A stretch of 34,011 nt of DNA from Planctomycetota bacterium (GTDB lineage Bacteria; Planctomycetota; Phycisphaerae; UBA1845), in NCBI GenBank assembly GCA_029558835.1, contig JAKQDH010000111.1:1-34011 (forward strand). Reading direction: 5' to 3'. The translations under genes and the position numbers were made by a program. This document shows, one piece after another, positions 22,416 through 29,638 of this stretch (within the stretch, counting starts at the first letter, position 1; each line of letters opens with the position of its first letter). The notes under the pieces were generated by a model. That model was not told the origin of the DNA. It was given only the letters and a program-made list of their open reading frames with translations, and made no database searches.

Positions 22416-22925
22416 ATGTCGGCCCTATCCACAATCTGGACGGTGGGACACAGCTCGGTGGAGTTGGATGACCTCTTCCGCTTGCTGCGCCGGCACGACA
22501 TCGAGATGCTCGTGGATGTGCGGAGCACGCCGTACAGCCGCTATGCGCCTCAGGCGAATCGCGAGGTCCTGGAGCGGGCGTGCGCGGACCAGGGGTTGGC
22601 GTATCGGTACCGGGGTGAGCACCTGGGTGGCCGGCCCGCGGACCCCGCCTGCCGCGACGCCAAAGGCAACCCGGATTACGAGGCCGTGCGTCAGACGCCG
22701 GCCTTCAGCGCAGCCTTGGCGGCGCTGGTCGCTGACGCCTACTCCAATCGCCTCTGCCTGCTGTGCGCCGAAGAAGACCCGGCGCGCTGTCACCGCACGT
22801 TGCTCGTCGGCAAGGCGCTGACCCGGACCGGCCACGAAGTGCTGCACCTGAGGCACGACGGCAGCGTCGAGACGCAGGCGGAAGTCGAGCGACGGCGAAC
22901 CGGCGGGCAGCTTACGCCTTCCTGA
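22416..22925 (+). CDS. DUF488 family protein
   Basis: The gene encodes 169 residues. The ATG at 22416 has GAGGG 8 bases upstream; an earlier in-frame GTG (22401) is less likely. Family marks are TIWTVGHSS at the start, the DVRSTPYSRYAPQ loop, GEHLGGRP, and the Cys/His cluster LCLLCAEEDPARCHRTLL near residue 120. DUF488 proteins are small alpha/beta proteins of unknown biochemical role, and this Cys-rich subgroup often sits near DNA-repair or stress genes. Here it is divergent from a uracil-DNA glycosylase, which may mean shared control. No membrane segment is present. The gene ends about 110 bases before the convergent ClC gene, with a palindrome between. Confidence 0.88.
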   Translation: MSALSTIWTVGHSSVELDDLFRLLRRHDIEMLVDVRSTPYSRYAPQANREVLERACADQGLAYRYRGEHLGGRPADPACRDAKGNPDYEAVRQTPAFSAALAALVADAYSNRLCLLCAEEDPARCHRTLLVGKALTRTGHEVLHLRHDGSVETQAEVERRRTGGQLTPS

Positions 22926-22969
22926 ATGACCGGGCGTAATCCTGTGACGATCAGGGTATCGCCGCACCA

Positions 22970-22987
22970 CGCGGGCTCAAGCCCGCG
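22970..22987. terminator. Perfect GC-rich palindrome between convergent genes
   Basis: CGCGGGCTCAAGCCCGCG is an 8-bp perfect inverted repeat around CA. It lies midway between the convergent DUF488 (+) and ClC (-) genes. It lacks a T-tract, so it would be a weak or factor-assisted bidirectional terminator. It could also be one copy of an interspersed palindrome. Confidence 0.45.
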
Positions 22988-23035
22988 GCTCGATTGCATC
23001 ACGGAATAGCGCACGGTCATATAGGTCGCGCTGCT

Positions 23036-25132
23036 TCAGGCGGACTGCTGGCTCACCACGGCCACCAGGCGGTGGTTCGTTTGCAGCGGCAGGTCGGGGT
23101 CGGGGGGGCAGATGATGGAGCCGTCGGGCTGCTCGATGGCGATGACCTGCACGCCGAACTCGCGGCGGAAGTCGGCCTCGCGCAGCGATTTGCCCACCGC
23201 CTGGATCGGTACCAGCAGCCGCTGGATGTTGTTCGTCTGCGGCGGGGCGACGCCCATCACCAGTTGATGCAACTGTTCCTCATGCTCGATTACCGCCAGG
23301 GCCTTGTGGTCGAGCAGCAGGTGGTCGCGCATGTCCTCCATCCGCTGGCGCACGGCCGCGTAGACATCGGCGCGGGTGAGCATGCCGAGGAACGCCGGTC
23401 GCTCATCGTACGACACCACCGGCATGACGATGTGGTTATCGCGTGCCATCCGTGTTAATACAGAGTACACGTCATCATCGGGAGACACGGTGACGAAATC
23501 ATCCGTCATCAGGTCGGCCGCGATCACCGCTTCCGAAATGCCCGGCAGGTCCATGATCCGCTGAATGTCAGGAACCGAAACCAGCCCAGCCACGCGGCCG
23601 TCGTCCACGACGGCAAACACCGGCTGGGTGCCCGGCTTGACGCGCTGCACCAGTTCGCGCAGGGTGGTGGCCGGGGCGACGACTTCCTCCCCGCCGCGGC
23701 GCAACAGGTCGCGGACGCGCCAGCTCTCCAGCAGGTGCACGACGGCATCGCCGGCGTGGGCGGGCGACTCGGCCACGCTGCGCACCTGCTCGTCGTTGAG
23801 CCCCCACCGCCGACCCAGCACGTACGAACTGGCGCAGACCAGCATCAGCGGCACGATGAGGCCGTAGCTGCCCGTCATCTCGATGACCATCACCAGGGCC
23901 GCCAGCGGTGCCCGCATGCCGGCCGCCAGCACGCCCGCCATGCCCAGCGGGATGAGCGCCTGCCGCAGGTTCTCCGGGTTGTCGGTGAACCAGCCGGGCC
24001 CGATCGCCTCCACCAGTGCTCCCACGCAGGCCCCCACGACCCCGCCGAGAAACACGATCGGCCCCAGGATGCCACCGGACGCACCGGAGCCGAGGGTGCA
24101 GCCGGTGGCGACGCACTTCGCCAGCGCCACGGCCGCAAAGAGCGCCGCCCACTCCCACCACGACCACACCGCGAAACCGCCGAGCAGGTGTCCGCTCATG
24201 GCGTTGCGGACGAAGGCATACCGGCCGTCCATGACCTGCGGCACGGCGCAGGCGACGATGCCGGTGGCCAATCCACCCAACGCCGGAACCAGCCACGTGG
24301 GCAACGGCAGCGTCGGTACGACGACGTGCTCGACGAATCGCATGCACCAGCGAAACAGGAAACAGAACAACGCGCACATCGGTCCCAGCAGCAGACACGG
24401 AATCAGCTCCCGCGGGGACGAGAAGACGAGTTGGCTCGCGCCCGGGAGCATGTACTCCCCGAAGCCGTGGAACGACATGTAGATCGAGTATCCCACCACC
24501 GAGGCCACGAAGGCCGGCACGATCGCTTCCGTCTCGAAGTCGGGGTCGCTGTACAGAACGCTGGCCGCGAAGAGCGCCCCGCCCAGCGGGCAACGGAAGA
24601 TGGCGCCCACACCTGCCCCACAGCCCGCCACCAGCAGCAGGCGTCGCTCCCGCGGGGTCAACCCCAGCACGCGGGCGATGGCGGAGCCGATCGCGGCCCC
24701 CAACGCCGCAATTGGTCCTTCGGGACCGGCCGACCCGCCGCACGATATCACGCCGACGGCGGCCGTCGCCTTCACCGCAGGGCCGCGCAGCTCCAGCACA
24801 CCCCCCTGTCGGTGAAACGCCCGCACCAGCAGGTCCGTGCCTTGTCCCTTTGCCCGCGGGCAAAGCCAGTGAACGAGCAGACCCGATGCCAATCCGCCCA
24901 ACGTCGGCAGCAGCAGCAATGCCGGCCGAAAGCTCAGCACCTTCGCCTCGCCCAGGTCCGTGAATTGTCCCACGAGATGATCGGAGCCGAAGATGAGACC
25001 CGCTTCGAGCGCGACGGCCGCCAGCCCGGCGAAGATGCCCACCACGGCCGCCACGCCGAGCAGACGTGTGAGGCGGGTCGCCGATTGTGGCAATCGCGGC
25101 CAAAGCCTGGGCCAGATGGATGTCGCCGACAT
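23036..25132 (-). CDS. ClC chloride channel/antiporter with CBS pair and TrkA-C domain
   Basis: The gene encodes 698 residues; GAGG lies 6 bases before the ATG at 25132, and longer in-frame starts lack family sequence. Residues about 20-450 are the ClC transmembrane core. GGSAGPEGP (132-140) supplies the gating Glu138, and GSGASGGILGPIVFLGG (348-364) is the second anion-binding loop. Ten or more hydrophobic helices are visible, with the IEMTGSYGLIVPLM closing segment. Then come two CBS domains (about 470-535 and 537-595, for example HIVMPVVSYDERPAFLGMLTRADVYAA). A TrkA-C (RCK C-terminal) domain follows (about 622-694, VPIQAVGKSLREADFRREFGVQVIAI). CBS pairs bind adenine nucleotides and TrkA-C binds small ligands, so gating by cellular energy or nucleotide state is likely. 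Whether it is a channel or a Cl-/H+ exchanger cannot be told by eye. Confidence 0.93.
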   Translation of the reverse strand: MSATSIWPRLWPRLPQSATRLTRLLGVAAVVGIFAGLAAVALEAGLIFGSDHLVGQFTDLGEAKVLSFRPALLLLPTLGGLASGLLVHWLCPRAKGQGTDLLVRAFHRQGGVLELRGPAVKATAAVGVISCGGSAGPEGPIAALGAAIGSAIARVLGLTPRERRLLLVAGCGAGVGAIFRCPLGGALFAASVLYSDPDFETEAIVPAFVASVVGYSIYMSFHGFGEYMLPGASQLVFSSPRELIPCLLLGPMCALFCFLFRWCMRFVEHVVVPTLPLPTWLVPALGGLATGIVACAVPQVMDGRYAFVRNAMSGHLLGGFAVWSWWEWAALFAAVALAKCVATGCTLGSGASGGILGPIVFLGGVVGACVGALVEAIGPGWFTDNPENLRQALIPLGMAGVLAAGMRAPLAALVMVIEMTGSYGLIVPLMLVCASSYVLGRRWGLNDEQVRSVAESPAHAGDAVVHLLESWRVRDLLRRGGEEVVAPATTLRELVQRVKPGTQPVFAVVDDGRVAGLVSVPDIQRIMDLPGISEAVIAADLMTDDFVTVSPDDDVYSVLTRMARDNHIVMPVVSYDERPAFLGMLTRADVYAAVRQRMEDMRDHLLLDHKALAVIEHEEQLHQLVMGVAPPQTNNIQRLLVPIQAVGKSLREADFRREFGVQVIAIEQPDGSIICPPDPDLPLQTNHRLVAVVSQQSA

Positions 25133-25272
25133 AGCAGACCTCGCGCATCGGGCGGCATCCGCGCCGCCGCCGTCCGTGTGAGCTGCCCATTGTAGGGCCT
25201 TTGCGGTCACCCTACGATAGGCGAATGCATCCGGGCCGCGGGCCCGGTGCCGTGCCCGCACGGCGCCTCGGG

Positions 25273-25342
25273 CGGCCCAGGTCCTGTGGACCTAGCCGGG
25301 TGGCCCAGGTCCTTTGGACCTGGGGGACTGATGAACGCCGCG
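25273..25342 (+). repeat. Family E elements, one partial and one full
   Basis: A short partial copy (GCGGCCCAGGTCC at about 25273) is followed by a full copy at 25296-25342 (GGTGGCCCAGGTCC, GGACCTGGGGGACTGATGAA). The full copy is nearly identical to 9323-9372. The gap 25133-25552 contains only this and the heptamer hairpin. Confidence 0.75.
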
Positions 25343-25383
25343 ATGTAGTGGGTGCGGCCCGTACCGGAAGCCTGCGGACCACG

Positions 25384-25471
25384 AATGCAGAAGGCAGAAT
25401 TCAGAATGCAGAAAGGGCCGGTGTCCCCCCTGTTCCTTTCTGCATTCTGCCTTCATCATTCTGCCTTCCGC
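25384..25471. repeat. Inverted heptamer arrays forming a long imperfect hairpin
   Basis: The left arm units are AATGCAG, AAGGCAG, AATTCAG, AATGCAG (25384-25411). The right arm units are ATTCTGC, CTTCATC, ATTCTGC, CTTCCGC (25444-25471). It is the second copy of the element at 5349-5428 and is again followed by a family-E half element (25473-25506). Confidence 0.85.
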
Positions 25472-25552
25472 CCGGCTGGCCCAGGTCCTTTGGAGCTGGG
25501 GCACTGCTGCCGGGTGGACATGTTGCCGGACACCCACGCGTGCTCGCCGGCA

Positions 25553-26083
25553 ATGGCAACAACCATGACCCGGGCTCAACGCCAAGCGAACCGACTCCGC
25601 CGAACGCTGTTCGTCGTCGGGATCGTCTACGTGGTGTTTGCGCTGGCCTGGCTGGTGATGCCTTACCTCAACAAGTACCTGGACCAAAAGGGCATCGACT
25701 TCGTGAGCACCGGCCTGTTCAGCACGCCGCTGCTTCCCACGCCGCTCTACGGAAACACCGGCGGCGAGCGCAAGTATGCACTCAACCTCGGCCTGTTTGT
25801 GGGGGTGATCCTGCTGGCACAGTGGTGGTTTCTGCAGCCCGGGCACGGTTGGATGGGGCGGCTGACGGCCGAGGCACGCCCGCTGCGTGGGGCCGTCATC
25901 GTGGCGGCCGCCATGGCCATGCTTCTCAGCACGGGGTTGGCTGCCCTGCTTCTCGAGTTACCCAACTGGTGGGAGTACTTCATCAACAACACCGGCACTT
26001 CGGATCGCTGGTTGTGGGCCCCGGTGTGGGGAGGCATGCTGCTGCTGTGGGGCCTTTGGGCATGGGTGTTCTTCGTCTACTGA
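25553..26083 (+). CDS. Four-span membrane protein of unknown function
   Basis: The gene encodes 176 residues, taking the ATG at 25553; the ATG at 25565 is also possible, and neither has a clear ribosome site. The open frame reaches further back but is repeat sequence there. Hydrophobic helices lie near residues 18-38, 78-94, 112-135 and 155-176, and the chain ends inside the last helix (WGLWAWVFFVY). A loop with GIDFVSTGLFSTPLLPTPLYG separates helices 1 and 2. I do not recognise the family. The stop TGA (26081-26083) is in the same frame as the next gene, which starts only 33 bases later. The two probably form a functional pair. Confidence 0.7.
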   Translation: MATTMTRAQRQANRLRRTLFVVGIVYVVFALAWLVMPYLNKYLDQKGIDFVSTGLFSTPLLPTPLYGNTGGERKYALNLGLFVGVILLAQWWFLQPGHGWMGRLTAEARPLRGAVIVAAAMAMLLSTGLAALLLELPNWWEYFINNTGTSDRWLWAPVWGGMLLLWGLWAWVFFVY

Positions 26084-26116
26084 CGACAGGGTGACCGGTA
26101 CACACAGTTAGGACGG

Positions 26117-26404
26117 TTGATTCGCGCGCTGGTGGCCGGCAGTGTATTGGAGACGGTGGTGGCCATCCCCGTTCACATCTGGGCGACGCGCCAGCATGGC
26201 TGCTACTGCGAGCGCGGTACCTATACCACGCTGGTCCTCAGCGGCACGCTGCTGCTCTGGGCGTTCGGGCCGGGGATCGTGCTGCTCTACCTGCGCGAAC
26301 GCTACCGCCGTGAGCGCCTCACGCCGTTCTGCGATCGCTGCGGCTACAACCTCACCGGCAACCTCTCCGGCGTGTGCCCCGAGTGCGGCGAGCCCGTCGG
26401 CTGA
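26117..26404 (+). CDS. Small membrane protein with C-terminal zinc ribbon
   Basis: The gene encodes 95 residues, starting from the TTG at 26117. AGGA lies just upstream, though closely spaced (3 bases). A GTG at 26132 is the alternative, and no ATG exists in frame. Two hydrophobic segments (about 4-20 and 38-57) are followed by a basic stretch (LRERYRRERL) and the ribbon FCDRCGYNLTGNLSGVCPEC. That ribbon is very common in planctomycete proteins, usually written C-x2-CGYxLxG-x4-CPECG. It probably binds zinc on the cytoplasmic side. The function is unknown. It is in the same frame as the membrane protein just upstream, so the pair may derive from one gene split by a stop codon. Confidence 0.7.
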   Translation: MIRALVAGSVLETVVAIPVHIWATRQHGCYCERGTYTTLVLSGTLLLWAFGPGIVLLYLRERYRRERLTPFCDRCGYNLTGNLSGVCPECGEPVG

Positions 26405-26441
26405 GCCGTTCCGCGGCGGAGGGCAAGAGACAACCCGATGC

Positions 26442-26520
26442 GGGCGGCATGGCCAAGCACAGCGCCGCCATGCTCTCCCCTGTGCCAGACGCTACCATCG
26501 ACAACGGCATGCTGGCCCGC
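26442..26520 (+). repeat. Family D interspersed element (degenerate)
   Basis: It starts GGGCGGCATGGCCAAGC and has inner GCCGCCATGC and GGCATGC segments. The closing arm is eroded compared with the copies at 5957 and 21450. The gap 26405-26921 holds this element and the nested B/C element, and no gene that I can support. Confidence 0.6.
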
Positions 26521-26590
26521 GTGCTGATACGTTCTTGGCGTGGGCGCCACGCCGTCACCCGCGACAGGCAAGGTCAGGCGGGCAACGTCT

Positions 26591-26785
26591 GAACCCCTCT
26601 CCCCTCGTACGTGTTTAGCGTCCTTGGCGTTGTGGGTGCCATGCTTACCCGCGACCGCGGTCGCGGGTAAGCATGCCTCTGCGGCCGCAGCACATGCCCA
26701 CCCCCGCCTGCGGCGGGTGAGGGCATGGCACCCACGCTAAACAGGTACCTCCCCTCGGGAGAGGGATAAGGGTAAGGGCGGCGGA
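26591..26785. repeat. Family B palindrome interrupted by a family C element
   Basis: The B element's left arm (CCCCTCTCCCCTC, to 26606) and right arm (GGGAGAGGGATAAGGG, from 26757) are separated by about 150 bases. These contain a C element with ends GTTTAGCG...CGCTAAAC and GGTGCCATGC...GCATGGCACC. The 6-mer CCCCTC occurs on both sides (26601-26606 and 26751-26756), like a target-site duplication. Confidence 0.7.
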
Positions 26786-26886
26786 AGCACTGACGCCCCC
26801 CGCGGCGTATCAGAATGCACCCCCGCAATGCCGGTAGCGCTAACCACGTGCCCGTGCCGACGGACCGAATGCTCGGTTCGTTCCCG

Positions 26887-26917
26887 TTGACAGCATCCGC
26901 CCGTGCTGCTCTGATAT
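26887..26917 (+). promoter_or_regulatory. Candidate promoter of the glycosyltransferase gene
   Basis: A perfect TTGACA (26887-26892) is followed, after 19 bases, by TGATAT (26912-26917), a weak -10. Transcription would begin almost at the GTG start at 26922, which has no ribosome site, so a leaderless message is possible. Confidence 0.3.
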
Positions 26918-26921
26918 CGGC

Positions 26922-28052
26922 GTGGCGACCACGACCACAACCCGCGATCCGCTGACGGTTTCGGCCGTTCTGTGCGTGGATACCGAGGGTCTTGATCGAC
27001 TCGGGGCCGCGTTGCGTTACCTGGCCATCGGCCTGGTCGATCAGGCGGTACAGGTGCGTCTGCTCAGCGCTGACGCCCGCGTGGGGGGTCTGATGCTGGG
27101 CCCCATTCAGACGCTCGTGCACGAGCCGCTGGTCTGGCCGCTGGCTCGCCGTCGCCTGCGCTACATCAGTGATGTGCTGGCCGCGCAGCCTCCCACAGTC
27201 GTCCACGCGCTCTGCGGCGGCTCGTACGCCCTGGCGGGAGCGCTGGCGGCCGAGTTTGACGCCGACCTGCTGCTTTCGGTCAGTTCCCCGGCCGATGCCC
27301 GCCGCCTGACCACGATGGACCGCAAGCCGGTGCAGCGGTTCCTGGTGGCCACGGCGCCGCTGCTGGAGCTGCTGGAGGCGCAAGTCGGCATCGCCCACGA
27401 CGCCCTGGAACTCGTGCGTCCCGGCATCCTCGCACGCAAGGAAGTGGCCTGTTTCGCCGAGCCCGGACGTGCTCCCACGATCCTGTGCCCTGCCGGCTTC
27501 CACCGCGGCAGCGGCGTGGACCGCCTGATCGCGGCCGTCGGCCTGCTGCGGCGCCGGGACCCGCAGCGCCGCGTGCTGCTGTTCCTTCCGGGAGAGGGGC
27601 CGCGCGAGCCGGCCCTGCGTCGCCAGGTGGACCAGTGCGGTATCAAACCCTATGTCACGTTCGTGCATCCCCTCGACGATCTGGCGGCGGCGTTGCGCAG
27701 CGCCGATGTCTTCGTGGAGCCGGCGGGCACCAGCGGCTTCGCCATCACGCCTCTACAAGCGATGGCGGCCGGGCTGGCCGTGGTCACCGGCCCCAACGAT
27801 GCCTGCGACCTCTTCCATGACGGTCGCACCGCCCTCGTCTGCCCCGACCCTGATCCGGAGGCGCTGGCCGACACCATCGGACGCCTGTTGGCCGACCCTG
27901 CTTTCTCCCGCGAGCTGGGCGCTGCGGCCCAGGAATACGTCCGCACCCACCACGCCACCAGCGCCATGGCCGAGCGCACGGCCGCCCTCTACCGCGAACT
28001 CGCCCTCGCCCGCGCCACGTTTCGCCTCGCCGACGCGGCCACGGGTACGTGA
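26922..28052 (+). CDS. GT4-family glycosyltransferase
   Basis: The gene encodes 376 residues from a GTG start; no ribosome site is visible. The two Rossmann-type halves of a GT-B enzyme can be followed. The N-terminal half is AVLCVDTEGLDRLGAALRYLAIGL with a VVHALCGGSYALAGALAA strand-helix. The C-terminal half (from about 185, PTILCPAGFHRGSGVDRLIAAVGLL) runs through FLPGEGPREPALRRQV to the donor-binding segment FVEPAGTSGFAITPLQAMAAGLAVV. That segment is the GT4 (glycosyl transferases group 1) signature, although the first Glu context is EPAGTSGF rather than the usual EPFGxxxLE. It probably transfers a nucleotide-sugar residue to a lipid or glycan in the cytoplasm; the acceptor is unknown. The IS630 remnant abuts its 3' end with only a few bases between. 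Confidence 0.85.
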   Translation: MATTTTTRDPLTVSAVLCVDTEGLDRLGAALRYLAIGLVDQAVQVRLLSADARVGGLMLGPIQTLVHEPLVWPLARRRLRYISDVLAAQPPTVVHALCGGSYALAGALAAEFDADLLLSVSSPADARRLTTMDRKPVQRFLVATAPLLELLEAQVGIAHDALELVRPGILARKEVACFAEPGRAPTILCPAGFHRGSGVDRLIAAVGLLRRRDPQRRVLLFLPGEGPREPALRRQVDQCGIKPYVTFVHPLDDLAAALRSADVFVEPAGTSGFAITPLQAMAAGLAVVTGPNDACDLFHDGRTALVCPDPDPEALADTIGRLLADPAFSRELGAAAQEYVRTHHATSAMAERTAALYRELALARATFRLADAATGT

Positions 28053-28056
28053 GAGC

Positions 28057-28324
28057 TAGTGTCCCCGCACTCCCGAATCATCGGGCGTAGCCGTCGGAGC
28101 TCGATCCTCGCGTCCGCGGTCGTGATCTGCCAGTCGACCACCGGGCGGCGGCGATCCCGACCCGTTTGCCAAGCCTGGGCCTGATCGACCAGCATCTGCT
28201 CTTCCGCGATTCGGCCACCCAGACTCTGCCGCGCCAGGATCCCGAGTTCGATTGCGGCCGGGCTCAGCCGGCTTGTGTGCTTGGCCGTGCCGTTCCGCTC
28301 GTATTCGCAGTCGAAGCGGGTCAC
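28057..28324 (-). pseudogene. IS630-type transposase remnant with internal deletion
   Basis: Reading the minus strand from about 28324 gives TRFDCEYERNGTAKH, which matches the central RxDYEYERNGTxN motif of IS630-family transposases. It jumps directly to SPAAIELGILARQSLGGRI and then DWQITTADARIELRRLRP, which match the C-terminal end. The middle part, including the DDE catalytic core, is missing, so a deletion has joined the two parts in frame. The start is also missing, and a degenerate family-C half (28330-28372) lies where the 5' part should be. At the other end, TA (28057-28058) followed by GTGTCCCCGCAC could be the element's terminal repeat and TA target. No active product is expected. 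Confidence 0.7.
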
Positions 28325-28329
28325 CCGCC

Positions 28330-28372
28330 GCAGACTTACGCGCGACTCCCGTCGCGGGGAAGTACGGCACCC
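28330..28372. repeat. Degenerate half of a family C element
   Basis: The sequence TACGCGCGAC, TCCC, GTCGCGGGGAAGTACGGCACC corresponds to the second hairpin plus closing arm of family C (compare 12959-12998). It lies between the IS630 remnant and the hydF stop codon. Confidence 0.6.
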
Positions 28373-28404
28373 TCAACACCGCACCCGCTAAACGGTACGC
28401 AGCC

Positions 28405-29634
28405 TCACTGCCGCCGGTGGCGGTACAGCTCGAGAGCGGCCGGGAACGGGCCGAGGGCACGCTCGAAAATGCCCAGTGAGAACGCGATCGTCAGGCCGTA
28501 GTTCGTGATCGGCACGCCCGCCTGCCGGCAACTCAGAATACGCGACAACATCTCGCGCCGGTTCTGCACACACGCGCCGCAGTGCACTACCAGTTTGTAG
28601 GAGGCAAGATCAGCCGGGAAATCGTGCCCCTGGAACGTGGTGAACTCCAGTTTCCCGCCGATGTACTGCGTCAGCCAGCGGGGAATCTTGACCCGCCCGA
28701 TGTCCTCGCCGATCGGATGGTGCGAGCAAGCCTCCGCGATCAGGATGCGGTCGCCGGGACGCAGGGCGTCAATGGCCAGCGCGCCCTGCACCAGGGCGGT
28801 CAGGTCACCCTTGAAACGCGCGAAGAGAATCGAAAACGAGGTGAGCAGCACGTCGGGTGGAGTGTCGGCGGCCACCTTCAGAAACGCCTGCGAATCGGTC
28901 ACTACGAGCGCGGGCGGGCGATGCAGCCGGCTGAGCGCATCACGCAACTCGCGCTCCTTGACCACCAGGCAGTACGCCTCGTGATCCAGCAGGTCGCGGA
29001 TCGTCTGCACCTGCGGCAGAATGAGACGCCCCTTCGGCGCCTCCTTGTCGATGGGGACCACGAGCACGACCAGGTCGCCGGGCTGCACCAGGTCGCCGAT
29101 GATGGCCGGGGCGTTAATGAAGTCGTCCGGGGCCGCCCGCACCAGCGCCTCCCGCAGGTCCAGCACGCCCTCGCCGCGCAGAGCGACGGTGCGTACGACG
29201 GGGAGTTGATCCCGCTGGAGCCGGGCGAGGAGGTTCTCCCGCGGCTCCGCGATGTCTGCCTTGTTGAGTACGACAATGGCCGGGATCTTGCGGGTGGCGA
29301 ACTCGGCCAGCAATTGCTCCTCGAAGTCGTCCCACTGGTCGGCACAGGCCACGAGCAGCGCGACCTCCGTCCGGTCGAGCACCTGGCGGGTGCGCTCGAC
29401 GCGCTGGGCGCCCAAGGCGCCGGTGTCGTCGATGCCGGCCGTGTCGATGAAAAGCACCGGGCCGATGGGCAGCAGTTCCATCGGCTTCTCGACCGGGTCG
29501 GTCGTGGTCCCCGCGATGTCGGAAACGATGGAGACCTGTTGGCGCGTCAGGGCGTTGAGCAGCGAGCTCTTGCCGACGTTGCGCCGGCCGAAGATGCCGA
29601 TGTGCAGCCGCATGCCCTTGGGTGTGGTTTGCAT
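28405..29634 (-). CDS. hydF: HydF, [FeFe]-hydrogenase H-cluster maturation GTPase
   Basis: The gene encodes 409 residues. The N-terminal GTPase domain has GRRNVGKS (16-23), the Thr-rich switch GTTTDPVEK (42-50), DTAG (64-67) and NKAD (124-127). A dimerisation domain follows (about 180-290). The C-terminal [4Fe-4S] domain has the HydF ligand pattern C303-S-H305 ... H351-C352-G-A-C355, with the 45-residue spacing known for CxH...HCxxC. HydF is the scaffold on which the 2Fe subcluster is assembled by the radical-SAM enzymes HydE and HydG before transfer to the hydrogenase. It starts 4 bases after the aspartase stop, with GAGG inside that gene's end, so the two are cotranscribed. HydE, HydG and the hydrogenase are not in this window. 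The organism therefore probably makes an [FeFe] hydrogenase and can live without oxygen at times. Confidence 0.95.
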   Translation of the reverse strand: MQTTPKGMRLHIGIFGRRNVGKSSLLNALTRQQVSIVSDIAGTTTDPVEKPMELLPIGPVLFIDTAGIDDTGALGAQRVERTRQVLDRTEVALLVACADQWDDFEEQLLAEFATRKIPAIVVLNKADIAEPRENLLARLQRDQLPVVRTVALRGEGVLDLREALVRAAPDDFINAPAIIGDLVQPGDLVVLVVPIDKEAPKGRLILPQVQTIRDLLDHEAYCLVVKERELRDALSRLHRPPALVVTDSQAFLKVAADTPPDVLLTSFSILFARFKGDLTALVQGALAIDALRPGDRILIAEACSHHPIGEDIGRVKIPRWLTQYIGGKLEFTTFQGHDFPADLASYKLVVHCGACVQNRREMLSRILSCRQAGVPITNYGLTIAFSLGIFERALGPFPAALELYRHRRQ

Positions 29635-29638
29635 GGTG

